Source: Bradyrhizobiaceae bacterium Ga0074131 (GTDB taxonomy: Bacteria; Pseudomonadota; Alphaproteobacteria; Rhizobiales; Xanthobacteraceae). From it: a DNA stretch of 64,000 bases. Shown one piece after another: positions 55,617-64,000 of this stretch (position 1 is the first letter of the stretch; every line of letters begins with the position of its first letter). The stretch is taken from the NCBI GenBank assembly GCA_001464035.1, contig LNEC01000006.1, positions 62,001-126,000 on the forward strand, written 5' to 3'. The notes beneath the pieces are model-generated. The model searched no databases, had not been told where the DNA came from, and saw nothing but the letters and a program-made list of their open reading frames with translations. Made by a program: the position numbers and the translations under genes.

Positions 55617-55623
55617 TTTCCCC

Positions 55624-56160
55624 ATGGCCGAAGTTGCAACCAAATTACCCGTGAAGACCGAGGAAAAGCAAACCGAAGCCAACGCGATCCAGGCATGGCA
55701 GCCGTTCGAAAGCCTGCGTCGCGAGGTCGAGCGGCTTTTCGATAGTTTCGACCGGGACCTTTGGCGGTCTCCGTTCAGCCGCTCGGCTTTCGACATCGCG
55801 CCGCACTGGCGGCGTGAATTGACGGCGACGAGTCCCGCTATCGACATCGTCGAGAAAGAAAATGCCTACGAAGTCACCGCCGAACTGCCGGGAATGGACG
55901 AGAAGAACATCGAGGTAAAGCTCGGCGATGGCGGCTTGACGATCAAGGGCGAGAAACAGGAAGAGAAGGAAGAGAAACGAAAGGGCTATCATCTCCAGGA
56001 ACGTCGCTTCGGCTCGTTCCAGCGCTACTTCGCCGTACCGGAGAGCGTTGACACCGGCAAGATCGAGGCAAACTTCAAGAAGGGCGTGCTGACGGTGACG
56101 CTGCCGAAGAAGCCCGAGGCGCAGAAGCCGGCCAAGAAGATCGACGTCAAGGCAAGTTGA
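55624..56160 (+). CDS. Hsp20 / alpha-crystallin-family small heat-shock protein
   Basis: A 178-residue chaperone. The N-terminal arm (1-65) contains WQPFESLRREVERLFDSFDRD. The alpha-crystallin domain (about 70-165) contains ENAYEVTAELPGMDEKNIEV and the closing FKKGVLTVTLPKKP. A short Lys/Ala tail follows. Such proteins bind unfolded proteins as oligomers. The ATG has a strong AGGAGGA site which can pair with an upstream TCCT, implying heat-controlled translation. The gene is alone. Confidence 0.92.
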   Translation: MAEVATKLPVKTEEKQTEANAIQAWQPFESLRREVERLFDSFDRDLWRSPFSRSAFDIAPHWRRELTATSPAIDIVEKENAYEVTAELPGMDEKNIEVKLGDGGLTIKGEKQEEKEEKRKGYHLQERRFGSFQRYFAVPESVDTGKIEANFKKGVLTVTLPKKPEAQKPAKKIDVKAS

Positions 56161-56181
56161 GGCCAACGCGGTCTACCAAAT

Positions 56182-56216
56182 GCTTCCGGGTCGCAGGCAT
56201 TCACCGGCCCGGAAGC
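56182..56216. terminator. Inverted repeat after hsp20, possible terminator
   Basis: A 9-base perfect stem GCTTCCGGG/CCCGGAAGC with a 17-base loop lies 21 bases after the hsp20 stop. It has no T-run, so it may be a transcript-stabilising hairpin rather than an intrinsic terminator. Confidence 0.45.
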
Positions 56217-56302
56217 GGCCCTCAAGCGCGGAGCGGCTGAGGCCGGTCGAGCCGGTCAACACCATCTTGCCGTCCGTCCTCATGCCGACGTCGGCAAAGC
56301 CG

Positions 56303-57022
56303 TCAGTGAATTTCCGCCGATCGTTTCAGCGCCGCCTTTAGTTTCTCCAGCGTAAAATCCTTGCTGCGCGCGATCTCAAGAATCGGCGTTTCGCGGCGGG
56401 CGCAGAGTTCGCAGGCATCCGGCACCTTGGCGGCGATATCGTGCGGGATCACGATCGCACCGTGACTGTCGGCGTGAATGAGATCGTCGGAGCGCACCGT
56501 CATGCCGGCGACGCGGACTTCGCCGCCAAAGCTTTCGGCGTGAACCCAGGCATGCGATGGGCCGATCGAGCCTGCCAGCGCCTGGAAGCCCGGCGCCCAC
56601 TGCGGGATGTCGCGGATCGATCCGTCGGTGACGACGCCGAGACAGCCTAGCGCCTTGTGCACGTTGCTTTGCACCTCGCCCCAGAAAGCGCCGTATCCGG
56701 CGTCGGGGCCGTCAATATCCTGGATCACGGTGATGCGCGGGCCGTGGCCGGTGCCGACATATTCGTAGTAGTCGATGCGCCGTTTGGACTGCTCGTCCGC
56801 AGGCAGGCCTGATTTCACGACCGAGCGGATCGTCACCGTGCGGGCATAACCGACCATCGGCGGCAAATCGGGGAACGGACAGACCAGCGGTTTGGTGGTG
56901 TAGCCGATCAGGCGGCGTTCGGGTGCGACGATTTCCATCGCATTGCAGATGGTCGGGGTGTCGTAGCGCGCCAGTGCCTCGAGCACGGATGCCGGCAGCG
57001 GCGCGGATGCGGATTTCGTCAC
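56303..57022 (-). CDS. RraA-like / demethylmenaquinone methyltransferase-family protein
   Basis: A 239-residue protein of the RraA fold. The core is GCLGVVTDGSIRDIPQWAPGFQALAG and VRSDDLIHADSHGAIVIP, including the Asp-rich metal region of HMG/CHA aldolase-type members. Family members include RNase E inhibitors and class II pyruvate aldolases, so an aldolase role is open. The start is GTG at 57022, with GGAGAG seven bases upstream; the ATG 30 bases further up lacks a ribosome site. Confidence 0.8.
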   Translation of the reverse strand: MTKSASAPLPASVLEALARYDTPTICNAMEIVAPERRLIGYTTKPLVCPFPDLPPMVGYARTVTIRSVVKSGLPADEQSKRRIDYYEYVGTGHGPRITVIQDIDGPDAGYGAFWGEVQSNVHKALGCLGVVTDGSIRDIPQWAPGFQALAGSIGPSHAWVHAESFGGEVRVAGMTVRSDDLIHADSHGAIVIPHDIAAKVPDACELCARRETPILEIARSKDFTLEKLKAALKRSAEIH

Positions 57023-57236
57023 GTCGTTTCTCTCCAGATTTTGCAGGGCCATATGAAGCAGCCCATTGATCTGCCTATAGCCGAGATTGGAACCGAACCC
57101 AACTCGGCGGCTCATGTTAAATGTCCCAACGCGCTTTCCAGCGAAGCAGGGAGCCGATTGGCGGATGGGTACCGGTTCGCCTGCAGGAAACGCGTCGAGC
57201 CGGGAGCAGAGAAGTCGCCGACCGCAGGCGGCCGGA

Positions 57237-58127
57237 TCAGTTCAGCCGGGTCGGACGGTCATCCCGATCCGGCTCGGCGACCGGGGATCCGAACGGCGCC
57301 GCGGCAGGATCTGACGGGGCGACATCGGCCGGGGGTACTGCCGCCAGCGCCGCCGCGGCGCGTTGATGGCCGCGATACGCCTTCCAACCCCACGGCAGGC
57401 TGAGAAGATAAAGCACCGAGCCTGTCGATAGAATATGCCAGGGATAACCGATCAGCAGCGCCACGAAGAAAATCACGGAGACGAAAACCGGCAGCACCAT
57501 CTCCGGCGGCACCCGCAAACGCACGGTCTTGCCCGAAAACACCGGCAGGCGCGACACCATCAGGATGGCGATCAAAAGCGTATAGGCGGCGGTCAACATC
57601 ACGGGTGGCGTCGGAACGCCCAAAAATCCGAGGTAGATCGGAAGCAGCACCAGTATCGCACCGGCGGGGGCAGGAACGCCGGTGAAGAAATTCGCCGCAA
57701 AGACCGGCTTGTTCGGATCGTCCATGGTGGCGTTGAAGCGCGCCAGCCGCAGCCCGCCCGAGATCGCGAACACCATCGCGGCGATCCAGCCGACATTGTT
57801 CAGATCGTGCAGGGTCCAGGAATACAGGATTAGACCCGGGGCGACTCCAAAATTGACGAAATCGGCGAGGCTGTCGAGCTCGGCGCCGAACTTCGACTGT
57901 CCCTTGATCATGCGGGCGACGCGGCCATCCACGCCATCGAGCACGGCGGCGAACACGATCGCCGCCACGGCCAGTTCCATTCGCCCTTCAGTGGACAGCC
58001 GGATCGCGGTCAGCCCTGCGCAGATCGCGAGCAGTGTGATGACGTTAGGCACCAGCATCCGCACCGGAATCGGGCGAAATCGGCGGCGGCGCAACTCAGG
58101 GGATTTGGGATCGACGGGTGTCGGCAT
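57237..58127 (-). CDS. pssA: CDP-diacylglycerol--serine O-phosphatidyltransferase
   Basis: A 296-residue membrane enzyme. The CDP-alcohol phosphotransferase motif is DGVDGRVARMIKGQSKFGAELDSLADF, with the conserved Asp and Gly positions. About eight helices are seen, and the last 30 residues are Pro/Ala-rich and cytosolic. It makes phosphatidylserine, which Psd then decarboxylates to phosphatidylethanolamine. It lies 74 bases after psd in the same operon. Confidence 0.93.
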   Translation of the reverse strand: MPTPVDPKSPELRRRRFRPIPVRMLVPNVITLLAICAGLTAIRLSTEGRMELAVAAIVFAAVLDGVDGRVARMIKGQSKFGAELDSLADFVNFGVAPGLILYSWTLHDLNNVGWIAAMVFAISGGLRLARFNATMDDPNKPVFAANFFTGVPAPAGAILVLLPIYLGFLGVPTPPVMLTAAYTLLIAILMVSRLPVFSGKTVRLRVPPEMVLPVFVSVIFFVALLIGYPWHILSTGSVLYLLSLPWGWKAYRGHQRAAAALAAVPPADVAPSDPAAAPFGSPVAEPDRDDRPTRLN

Positions 58128-58201
58128 CGGTCACATATAGCAAGCGGCAGGCGTCAGCGCCATTGTGGCGGCCGGCCAAGTCAAGCTGCTGGCTGCAACG
58201 G

Positions 58202-58900
58202 TTAATCGGTGCGCCAGGTCCGGCCACCGTCGCCGAGCCTTAAATCGGCCAGGACGGTCTCCCCTGCCACTGCGGTCTGGCCCTCCGCAACCAGCGCCTT
58301 GCTGCCCTCAGGCAGATAGACGTCCAACCGCGAGCCGAAGCGGATCAATCCGAACCGCTCACCGGCGCCGATCGACTGCCCTTCTCGGACGAACGAGACG
58401 ATTCGCCGCGCCACCAGGCCTGCGATCTGGATCACGCCGATGCGGCCGTCCGGGGTCGAGATGACGAGCGAATTGCGCTCATTATCTTCGCTCGCCTTGT
58501 CGAGCTCGGCATTGATGAAGGCGCCCGGCCGGTAGGCGATCCGCTCAATCCTGCCGGTCACCGGGCTGCGGTTCACGTGACAGTTGAACACGCTCATGAA
58601 GACCGAAATGCGCAGCAGCGGCTTGTCGCCGAGACCGAGTTCGGCCGGCGGCATCACCATCGATATCAAGGACACTCGCCCGTCGGCCGGCGACACCACG
58701 ACGCCCTCGCGCAGCGGTGTCACCCGCACCGGATCGCGGAAAAACAGCGCACACCAGACGGTCAGCAGCGTGCCTATCCAGCCCAGCGGCGTCCAGATCC
58801 AGAACAGCAGCAGGCTTGCAAGGGCAAAGCCGCCGATAAACGGATAGCCCTCGGGATGAATAGGTGGAATCTGAGCGCGGATGGAATTGGCGATGGACAT
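58202..58900 (-). CDS. psd: Phosphatidylserine decarboxylase proenzyme
   Basis: A 232-residue enzyme of the short archaeal/alphaproteobacterial-type Psd class. Self-cleavage is expected at the Gly-Ser of [13 protein letters not shown], which forms the pyruvoyl group. An N-terminal membrane helix pair (residues 20-60) and [15 protein letters not shown] are seen. It follows the ABC exporter gene by 47 bases and precedes pssA, giving a phosphatidylethanolamine synthesis pair. Confidence 0.93.
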   Translation of the reverse strand: MSIANSIRAQIPPIHPEGYPFIGGFALASLLLFWIWTPLGWIGTLLTVWCALFFRDPVRVTPLREGVVVSPADGRVSLISMVMPPAELGLGDKPLLRISVFMSVFNCHVNRSPVTGRIERIAYRPGAFINAELDKASEDNERNSLVISTPDGRIGVIQIAGLVARRIVSFVREGQSIGAGERFGLIRFGSRLDVYLPEGSKALVAEGQTAVAGETVLADLRLGDGGRTWRTD

Positions 58901-58947
58901 CTATGCGTTCACTGTCGGTTGCCCCTCTCCCGTTGCGGAAGATGGGA

Positions 58948-60930
58948 TCAGATTTCGGTCAGTTCCGGCCTGCCCGGCGTCACCAGCGCGTCGTCGACCG
59001 ACGGCGGGATACGGTTCGGCGCCTCGTTGTCGTCGGCAATGCGCGCCAGACGTTCCCGCGCCTCCTGGGCTTCGCGCTGCCTGTTCCACATACTGGCATA
59101 AAGTCCGCCCGATGCCAAAAGCTGGGAGTGCGTGCCGCGTTCGGCGATGCGGCCCTGATCCAGCACGATGATTTCGTCTGCGCCCACGATGGTGGACAGC
59201 CGGTGCGCGATGACCAGCGAGGTGCGGTTGCGCGATACACGCTCCAGCGCATCCTGAATTTCCTGCTCGGTATGGCTGTCGAGCGCCGAGGTCGCCTCGT
59301 CGAGCACCAGGATCGGCGGCGCCTTCAGCACCGTGCGTGCGATCGCGACGCGCTGCTTCTCGCCGCCCGACAATTTCAGGCCGCGTTCGCCGACCTGGGT
59401 CTCGTACCCCTTCGGCGACATCCGGATGAAGCCGTCGATCTGGGCGAGTTGCGCCGCCTCTTCCACTTCGGCATCGGTGGCGTCCCAGCGGCCGTAGCGG
59501 ATGTTGTAACGGATGGTGTCGTTGAACAGCACGGTGTCCTGCGGCACCATGCCGATCGAGGCCCGCAGCGAGGACTGCGTGACCTTCCTGATATCCTGGC
59601 CGTCGATCAGGATCTTCCCGCCTGAGACGTCGTAGAGCCGGAACAACAGCCTCGAGATGGTCGATTTGCCGGCGCCGGAGGGACCCACGATCGCAACCGT
59701 CTTGCCCGCCGGCACCTCGAAGCTCAGTCCCTTGAGTATCTGGCGGTCGGGATCGTAGGAAAACTTCACATCGTCGAAACGCACGCTGCCCGTGGTCACG
59801 ATCAGCGGCTGGGCGTCGGGAACATCCTTGATCTCGGGATTGCGCGACAGCACGCTGAACATCTTCTCGATGTCGATCACGGCCTGCTTGATCTCGCGAT
59901 AAACCATGCCCATGAAATTGAGCGGCTGGTAAAGCTGGATCATCATGGCGTTGATCATGACGAAATCGCCGACCGTATTGGTGCCGTTGCGGACCCCGAC
60001 CGCGCACATCAGCATGGTCGCGGTGAGGCCCGCGGTAAAGATGATTGCCTGTCCGGTATTAAGAACCGCCAGCGAGGTATAGGTCTTCACGCTGTTGCGC
60101 TCGTAGCCTTCCATCGAACGGTCGTAGCGGCTGGCCTCGCGCTGCTCGGCGCTGAAATACTTCACCGTCTCGTAGTTCAGGAGCGAGTCGATCGCCTTGG
60201 TGTTGGCCTCGGTGTCGGACTCGTTCATCTTGCGGCGGATCTCGATCCGCCATTCGGTCGCGACGTAGGTGTAGTACATGAAGATCACGACGGTGATCAT
60301 GGTGACCAGCACGTAGCGCCAGTCGAACTGCCACAGCAGCACGGCCATCAGCAGCGCGACCTCGACCACGGTCGGAACCAGTTGCAGGATTACCATCCGC
60401 ACGATGACTTCGATGCCGGAGCGACCGCGCTCCAGCACCCGCGTCAGCCCGCCGGTCTTGCGCTCCAGGTGAAAGCGCAGCGACAGCTCATGCATGTGGA
60501 CAAAGGTGAGATAGGCAAGCTTGCGCACCGCATGCATCGCCACCCGCGCGAAGATTCCGTCGCGCCACTGTGTCAGCACCGCCATCAGCACGCGCAACCC
60601 GCCGTAGCTGGCGGTCATGATCAGCGGCGAAGCGATCAGCCATAGCATCCAGTTCGAGGCCTGCACCGGCGCGGTATCGGCGCCGGTCAACGCATCGATC
60701 GCCCACTTGAAGGTGAACGGCACTGTCAGCGTCGCGAGCTTCGCGACCAGCAGCAGCACCATCGACCAGATCACGCGCATCTTCAGGTCGGCGCGGTCGC
60801 CGGGCCAGATGTACGGCCACAGATGCGCCAGCGTCCCCATCAGGGTCGCCTGTTCGATCGACTTGTCTCCGGAAGTTCCGTGGGAGGGCGGCACTGCGCC
60901 GGCGCCGGTTTGCGAATCAGCGTGGGCCAT
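58948..60930 (-). CDS. Atm1/HMT1-type ABC transporter (permease-ATPase fusion)
   Basis: A 660-residue half-transporter. Six membrane helices (about 60-340) precede the ATPase. The motifs are Walker A VGPSGAGKST, signature LSGGEKQR and Walker B ILVLDEATSALD. The bacterial Atm1-like group exports glutathione-bound metals or persulfides. The start MAHADSQTG gives the family length; a longer frame lacks resemblance. It is upstream of psd in the same direction, 47 bases apart, and divergent from the LOG gene. Confidence 0.9.
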   Translation of the reverse strand: MAHADSQTGAGAVPPSHGTSGDKSIEQATLMGTLAHLWPYIWPGDRADLKMRVIWSMVLLLVAKLATLTVPFTFKWAIDALTGADTAPVQASNWMLWLIASPLIMTASYGGLRVLMAVLTQWRDGIFARVAMHAVRKLAYLTFVHMHELSLRFHLERKTGGLTRVLERGRSGIEVIVRMVILQLVPTVVEVALLMAVLLWQFDWRYVLVTMITVVIFMYYTYVATEWRIEIRRKMNESDTEANTKAIDSLLNYETVKYFSAEQREASRYDRSMEGYERNSVKTYTSLAVLNTGQAIIFTAGLTATMLMCAVGVRNGTNTVGDFVMINAMMIQLYQPLNFMGMVYREIKQAVIDIEKMFSVLSRNPEIKDVPDAQPLIVTTGSVRFDDVKFSYDPDRQILKGLSFEVPAGKTVAIVGPSGAGKSTISRLLFRLYDVSGGKILIDGQDIRKVTQSSLRASIGMVPQDTVLFNDTIRYNIRYGRWDATDAEVEEAAQLAQIDGFIRMSPKGYETQVGERGLKLSGGEKQRVAIARTVLKAPPILVLDEATSALDSHTEQEIQDALERVSRNRTSLVIAHRLSTIVGADEIIVLDQGRIAERGTHSQLLASGGLYASMWNRQREAQEARERLARIADDNEAPNRIPPSVDDALVTPGRPELTEI

Positions 60931-61135
60931 CAAGAAAGACCTGAGGCAGAACGCTCCGCCGATTCGTCGTCGCACCTGATTTTTGGTTCTTCTGCATTCT
61001 GCGTCATATAGAACAATTGCACGCCGCATGCACCCTCAAGGGCATCAATTCTTTGACGATTTGCCCTGTTTGCGGTTCGATTCCCATCGACCTTGTGAAT
61101 CCGGGAGGCTTGACGCCCTTACGTTGCAGTGCCAC

Positions 61136-61750
61136 ATGCCCGACATGAACACGATCAGAACCGTTTGTGTCTATTGCGGCTCCGGCCCCGGCACAAACCC
61201 CCGCTTCGTCGAATCCGCCATCGCATTCGGAAGGACCCTTGCCGAGGACGGCATCCGCCTCGTCTATGGCGGCGGCTCGATCGGGCTAATGGGCGCCGTC
61301 GCCAAGTCGGTGCTCGATCACGGCGGCGCAGTGACCGGCATCATACCCGAATTCCTTACCGTCCGTGAGAACGCGCTCAAGCGCGTTCAGGAACTGATCG
61401 TCACGCCTGATATGCACGAGCGCAAGCGGCTGATGTTCGAGCGCTCCGACGCCTTCGTGGCGCTACCCGGCGGCATCGGCACGCTGGAGGAACTGGTGGA
61501 GCAACTGACCTGGCAGCAACTAGGCCGCCACGCCAAGCCGGTGCTGCTCGCCAACATCGACGGCTTCTGGGAACCGCTGCTCGCCCTGCTCGCGCATATG
61601 CGGGAAACCGAATTTATCCGGCCCACTCTGTCGGTCGACATTCTCAAGGCCGAGTGCGTCGAGGATATCCTGCCGCGCCTGCGCGCGGCCGCCGCGCGCG
61701 TGCCAGAAGGGGCAGAGGTACTGACGCCCGAGCTGGCAAGAAGGCTTTAG
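61136..61750 (+). CDS. LOG family (TIGR00730) cytokinin-riboside phosphoribohydrolase-like protein
   Basis: A 204-residue protein with the LOG motif: YCGSGPG at the start, GGGSIGLMGAVA in the middle and LPGGIGTLEELVEQLTW near residue 105 (PGGxGTxxE). Relatives cleave nucleoside 5'-monophosphates and can make free cytokinins, which is of interest in a plant-associated bacterium. ATGs at 61136 and 61145 are both possible; a weak ribosome site. It diverges from the exporter gene. Confidence 0.88.
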   Translation: MPDMNTIRTVCVYCGSGPGTNPRFVESAIAFGRTLAEDGIRLVYGGGSIGLMGAVAKSVLDHGGAVTGIIPEFLTVRENALKRVQELIVTPDMHERKRLMFERSDAFVALPGGIGTLEELVEQLTWQQLGRHAKPVLLANIDGFWEPLLALLAHMRETEFIRPTLSVDILKAECVEDILPRLRAAAARVPEGAEVLTPELARRL

Positions 61751-61775
61751 GGCCCGACCGAGCCTCGGTATCGCC

Positions 61776-62147
61776 TTATGGGAACGTCACTGCCTCGACC
61801 CGATTTCCGTCGGGATCGATGATGAACGCCGCGTAGTACTTCACGCGATCGTGCGGACGCAGTCCCGGCGCGCCTTCGGAACGGCCGCCAGCCTGCAGCG
61901 CCGCCGCATGGAACGCTTCGACATCGGCGGCCGCCTTAGCGCGGAGGCAGACATGCACGCCGCTTTCCGGCGCGACCTCTGCCATGCCGGCGCGCAGGTT
62001 GATCCAGAACTCGGGATAGGACTTGCCGAAGCCGACCGTCGCAGGCCGCGTCACCAGCCGCGAAAGCCCGAGCGGCGCCAGTGCTGCTTCATAGAAGCCC
62101 GTGGCGCGTTCGAGATCGCTGACACCGACGGAGATGTGGTCGATCAT
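61776..62147 (-). CDS. VOC-family (glyoxalase/dioxygenase superfamily) protein
   Basis: A 123-residue single-domain VOC protein beginning MIDHISVGVSDLERATGFYE and ending IIDPDGNRVEAVTF. The first His and last Glu of the metal site are present. Function is unknown, with glyoxalase-like, fosfomycin-type or no catalytic role possible. It converges on the LOG gene and precedes a type A repeat. Confidence 0.87.
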   Translation of the reverse strand: MIDHISVGVSDLERATGFYEAALAPLGLSRLVTRPATVGFGKSYPEFWINLRAGMAEVAPESGVHVCLRAKAAADVEAFHAAALQAGGRSEGAPGLRPHDRVKYYAAFIIDPDGNRVEAVTFP

Positions 62148-62174
62148 TGGAAGAACACCTACGCAAACACACCA

Positions 62175-62260
62175 TCATTGCCAGAAACGCATGCGAAGAA
62201 GCAATCCAGCTTTCTTCGCGCCAAGCCGCGAGATGGATTGCTTCGCTTCGCTCGCAATGA
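62175..62260. repeat. Palindromic intergenic repeat, type A, copy 3
   Basis: Left arm TCATTGCCAGAAACGC...GAAGCAATCCAGC and right arm GGATTGCTTCGCTTCGCTCG followed by CAATGA are inverted. The core is shared with the copies at 29.5 and 34.4 kb. It lies between the VOC gene and the 3' end of cimA. Confidence 0.82.
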
Positions 62261-62288
62261 CCACCAACATTATTCGCGCACCCGGCGC

Positions 62289-63887
62289 TCACACCGGCGC
62301 GCCTGATTTCACCAACTTGTAGATCACCGAGTCCATCAGCGCCTGAAACGAGGCGTCGATGATATTGGGCGACACGCCGATCGTGGTCCAGCGCTCGCCC
62401 TCCTCGTCTTCGCTCTCGATCAGCACCCGCGTCACCGCCTCGGTGCCGCCATTGAGGATACGCACGCGATAGTCGATCAGCTTGAGGCCTTCGATGTACT
62501 TCTGATATTTGCCGAGGTCCTTGCGCAGCGCGACATCGAGCGCATTGACCGGGCCGTTTCCCTCGGCTGCCGAGATCAGCCGCTCGCCCGCGACATCGAC
62601 CTTCACCACCGCCAGCGCCACCGTGATGCGCTGGCCGTTGGCGTTGTAGCGCTGCTCGACATTGACGTCGAACTGCTCGACCCGGAAGTATTCCGGCACC
62701 TTGCCGAGTGTGCGCCGCGCCAGCAGGTCGAACGACGCGTTGGCCGACTCGTAGGCATAGCCGGCAGCCTCGCGCTCCTTCAACTCCTCTACCAGCCGCG
62801 CCAGTTTTGGATCGTTCTTTTCGTAGCTGACGCCCGCGCGATCGAGCTCGGCGATCACGTTGGAGCGGCCGGCCTGGTCGGACACCAGCACTTTGCGATG
62901 ATTGCCGACCGTCTCCGGCGAGACATGTTCGTAGGTGTGCGGATCCTTCAGCACCGCCGAAGCATGAATGCCGGTCTTGGTCACGAATGCGCTTTCGCCG
63001 ACATAAGGCGCGTGGCGGTTAGGCGCACGATTGAGCATGTCGTCCAGCGTCCGCGACACCTTCATGAGGGTGGCCATTTTTTCGTCGGATACGCCGATCT
63101 CGACGGCGTTGGAAAATTCGGACTTCAGCCGCAGCGTCGGGATCAACGAGCACAAATTGGCATTGCCGCAACGCTCGCCGAGCCCGTTCAGCGTCCCCTG
63201 AATTTGCCGCACCCCCGCACGCACCGCGGCCAGCGAATTGGCCACGGCCTGCTCGGTGTCGTTATGGGCGTGAATGCCGACATGATCGCCGGGAATCTGT
63301 TTCGTCACTTCCGTGACGATGCTTTCGACTTCATGCGGCATGGTGCCGCCATTGGTATCGCACAGCACCACCCACCGCGCGCCGGAGTCATAAGCAGCTC
63401 TGGCGCAGGCCAGCGCGAATTCCGGATTCTCCTTGTAGCCGTCGAAAAAATGCTCGCAGTCGAGCATGACCTCGCGGCCGGCGGCCTTCGCCGCCTTCAC
63501 GCTGTCGCGGATCGAGGCGAGATTTTCCTCATTGGTGGTCTCCAGCGCCACCCGCACCTGATAGGCCGACGCCTTCGCGACAAAGCATATCGCATCCGCC
63601 CTGGCTTCCAGCAGCGCCGCCAAACCCGGATCGTTCGAGGCCGAACGGCCGGGACGCCGCGTCATCCCGAAGGCGGTGAATCTTGCGTTTTTGAGCTTGG
63701 GCTTCTCGGCAAAAAACTCGGTGTCGGTCGGATTGGCGCCGGGATAGCCGCCCTCGATATAGTCGATGCCGAGTTCGTCCAGCATCTGCGCGATGATCCG
63801 CTTGTCATGCAGCGTGAAATCGACGCCATTGGTCTGCGCGCCGTCGCGCAGCGTGGTGTCGAACAGGTAAAGGCGTTCGCGACTCAT
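62289..63887 (-). CDS. cimA: (R)-citramalate synthase CimA-type
   Basis: A 532-residue alpha-isopropylmalate/citramalate synthase family enzyme. The catalytic barrel opens LYLFDTTLRDGAQTNGVDFT and carries HAHNDTEQAVANSLAAVRAG, followed by a C-terminal regulatory domain from about residue 370. The type I CimA architecture makes citramalate from pyruvate and acetyl-CoA for threonine-independent isoleucine synthesis. The ATG has CGGAG upstream and overlaps the stop of the upstream gene by four bases. Confidence 0.9.
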   Translation of the reverse strand: MSRERLYLFDTTLRDGAQTNGVDFTLHDKRIIAQMLDELGIDYIEGGYPGANPTDTEFFAEKPKLKNARFTAFGMTRRPGRSASNDPGLAALLEARADAICFVAKASAYQVRVALETTNEENLASIRDSVKAAKAAGREVMLDCEHFFDGYKENPEFALACARAAYDSGARWVVLCDTNGGTMPHEVESIVTEVTKQIPGDHVGIHAHNDTEQAVANSLAAVRAGVRQIQGTLNGLGERCGNANLCSLIPTLRLKSEFSNAVEIGVSDEKMATLMKVSRTLDDMLNRAPNRHAPYVGESAFVTKTGIHASAVLKDPHTYEHVSPETVGNHRKVLVSDQAGRSNVIAELDRAGVSYEKNDPKLARLVEELKEREAAGYAYESANASFDLLARRTLGKVPEYFRVEQFDVNVEQRYNANGQRITVALAVVKVDVAGERLISAAEGNGPVNALDVALRKDLGKYQKYIEGLKLIDYRVRILNGGTEAVTRVLIESEDEEGERWTTIGVSPNIIDASFQALMDSVIYKLVKSGAPV

Positions 63888-64000
63888 GGGATAACTCCGG
63901 GCGCAGCGCCATCGCCAAGCGGCTTCTGCATCGTTGTGTTGGCCAACCACTCGCCGTTGACGGTCACGGTGTTGCGCTGCTTGCCGACGTAACCGCGCTT
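63884..64000 (-). CDS. C-terminal end of an unidentified gene coupled to cimA
   Basis: Thirty-eight codons run open from the window edge to a TGA that overlaps the cimA ATG (ATGA). The visible part reads VGKQRNTVTVNGEW and ends GAAPGVIP. I do not recognise the family. The overlap indicates translational coupling with cimA, so the complete gene is probably in the same operon. Confidence 0.55.
   Translation of the reverse strand, partial: KRGYVGKQRNTVTVNGEWLANTTMQKPLGDGAAPGVIP

Overview
The window looks like a chromosomal segment of a Bradyrhizobium-type alphaproteobacterium. It is GC-rich and dense in CoA-linked catabolism and solute-uptake genes. It carries a rhizobial very-long-chain acyl carrier protein (AcpXL) lipid A cluster, a small heat-shock gene with a ROSE-like leader, pssA-psd, and several palindromic intergenic repeats of a kind common in Bradyrhizobium genomes. 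This assignment rests on gene content and sequence style, not on a database search. No prophage, insertion sequence, CRISPR array or rRNA operon was seen.

Layout. 1-3 kb: the start of an acyl-CoA dehydrogenase, mmsA, a TetR regulator and a hotdog thioesterase; two ATATG-N8-CATAT palindromes lie before the TetR and thioesterase genes. 3-6.3 kb: enoyl-CoA hydratase, an FAD monooxygenase coupled to a DUF2783 protein, and a small YdhR-like protein. 6.3-12.7 kb: a carboxyltransferase, an IclR regulator, a stand-alone biotinyl carrier and a TAXI-type TRAP transporter, with two TTyCG-N5-CGrAA palindromes that suggest one IclR regulon. 12.7-19.3 kb: a pseudogene remnant, a CMD-family protein, then a CoA cluster (CaiB-type CoA transferase, acyl-CoA dehydrogenase, Cys-less thiolase homologue, DUF35 protein) and a separate intact thiolase. 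19.5-31.2 kb: a sugar-acid locus with a denD-like dehydrogenase, an ABC importer with two ATPase genes, a LacI regulator, an IlvD/Edd dehydratase and two SDR dehydrogenases; GGTAGCGCT operators precede both arms.

31.2-38.6 kb: a frameshifted GFA-like gene, an M50 protease, a branched-chain amino acid-type binding protein with a strong terminator, tonB-exbD-exbB, an IalB-like protein, a spermidine synthase-like protein and tRNA-Gln(CUG). 38.7-43.7 kb: an MFS permease, a DUF1858 protein, a HerA-type ATPase, an AhpD-like protein and a small membrane protein. 43.9-48.1 kb: acpXL-fabZXL-fabF2XL-fabF1XL-lpxXL, which makes and transfers the very long acyl chain of lipid A; no alcohol dehydrogenase gene lies between fabF1XL and lpxXL. 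48.2-54.8 kb: rhodanese, aminotransferase and polyamine-type binding protein genes in one direction, then kup and a motA-motB pair. 55.5-64 kb: hsp20 with its structured leader, an RraA-like protein, pssA, psd, an Atm1-type ABC exporter, a LOG-family protein, a VOC protein, cimA and the 3' end of a gene that overlaps cimA.

The most interesting material is: three regulator/operator sets that can be read directly from the sequence; a thiolase homologue without its nucleophilic Cys next to a DUF35 partner (possible retro-aldolase); a biotin carrier and carboxyltransferase without a local biotin carboxylase; the FabF2XL/FabF1XL pair that resembles a chain-length-factor/ketosynthase pair; and the hsp20 leader.
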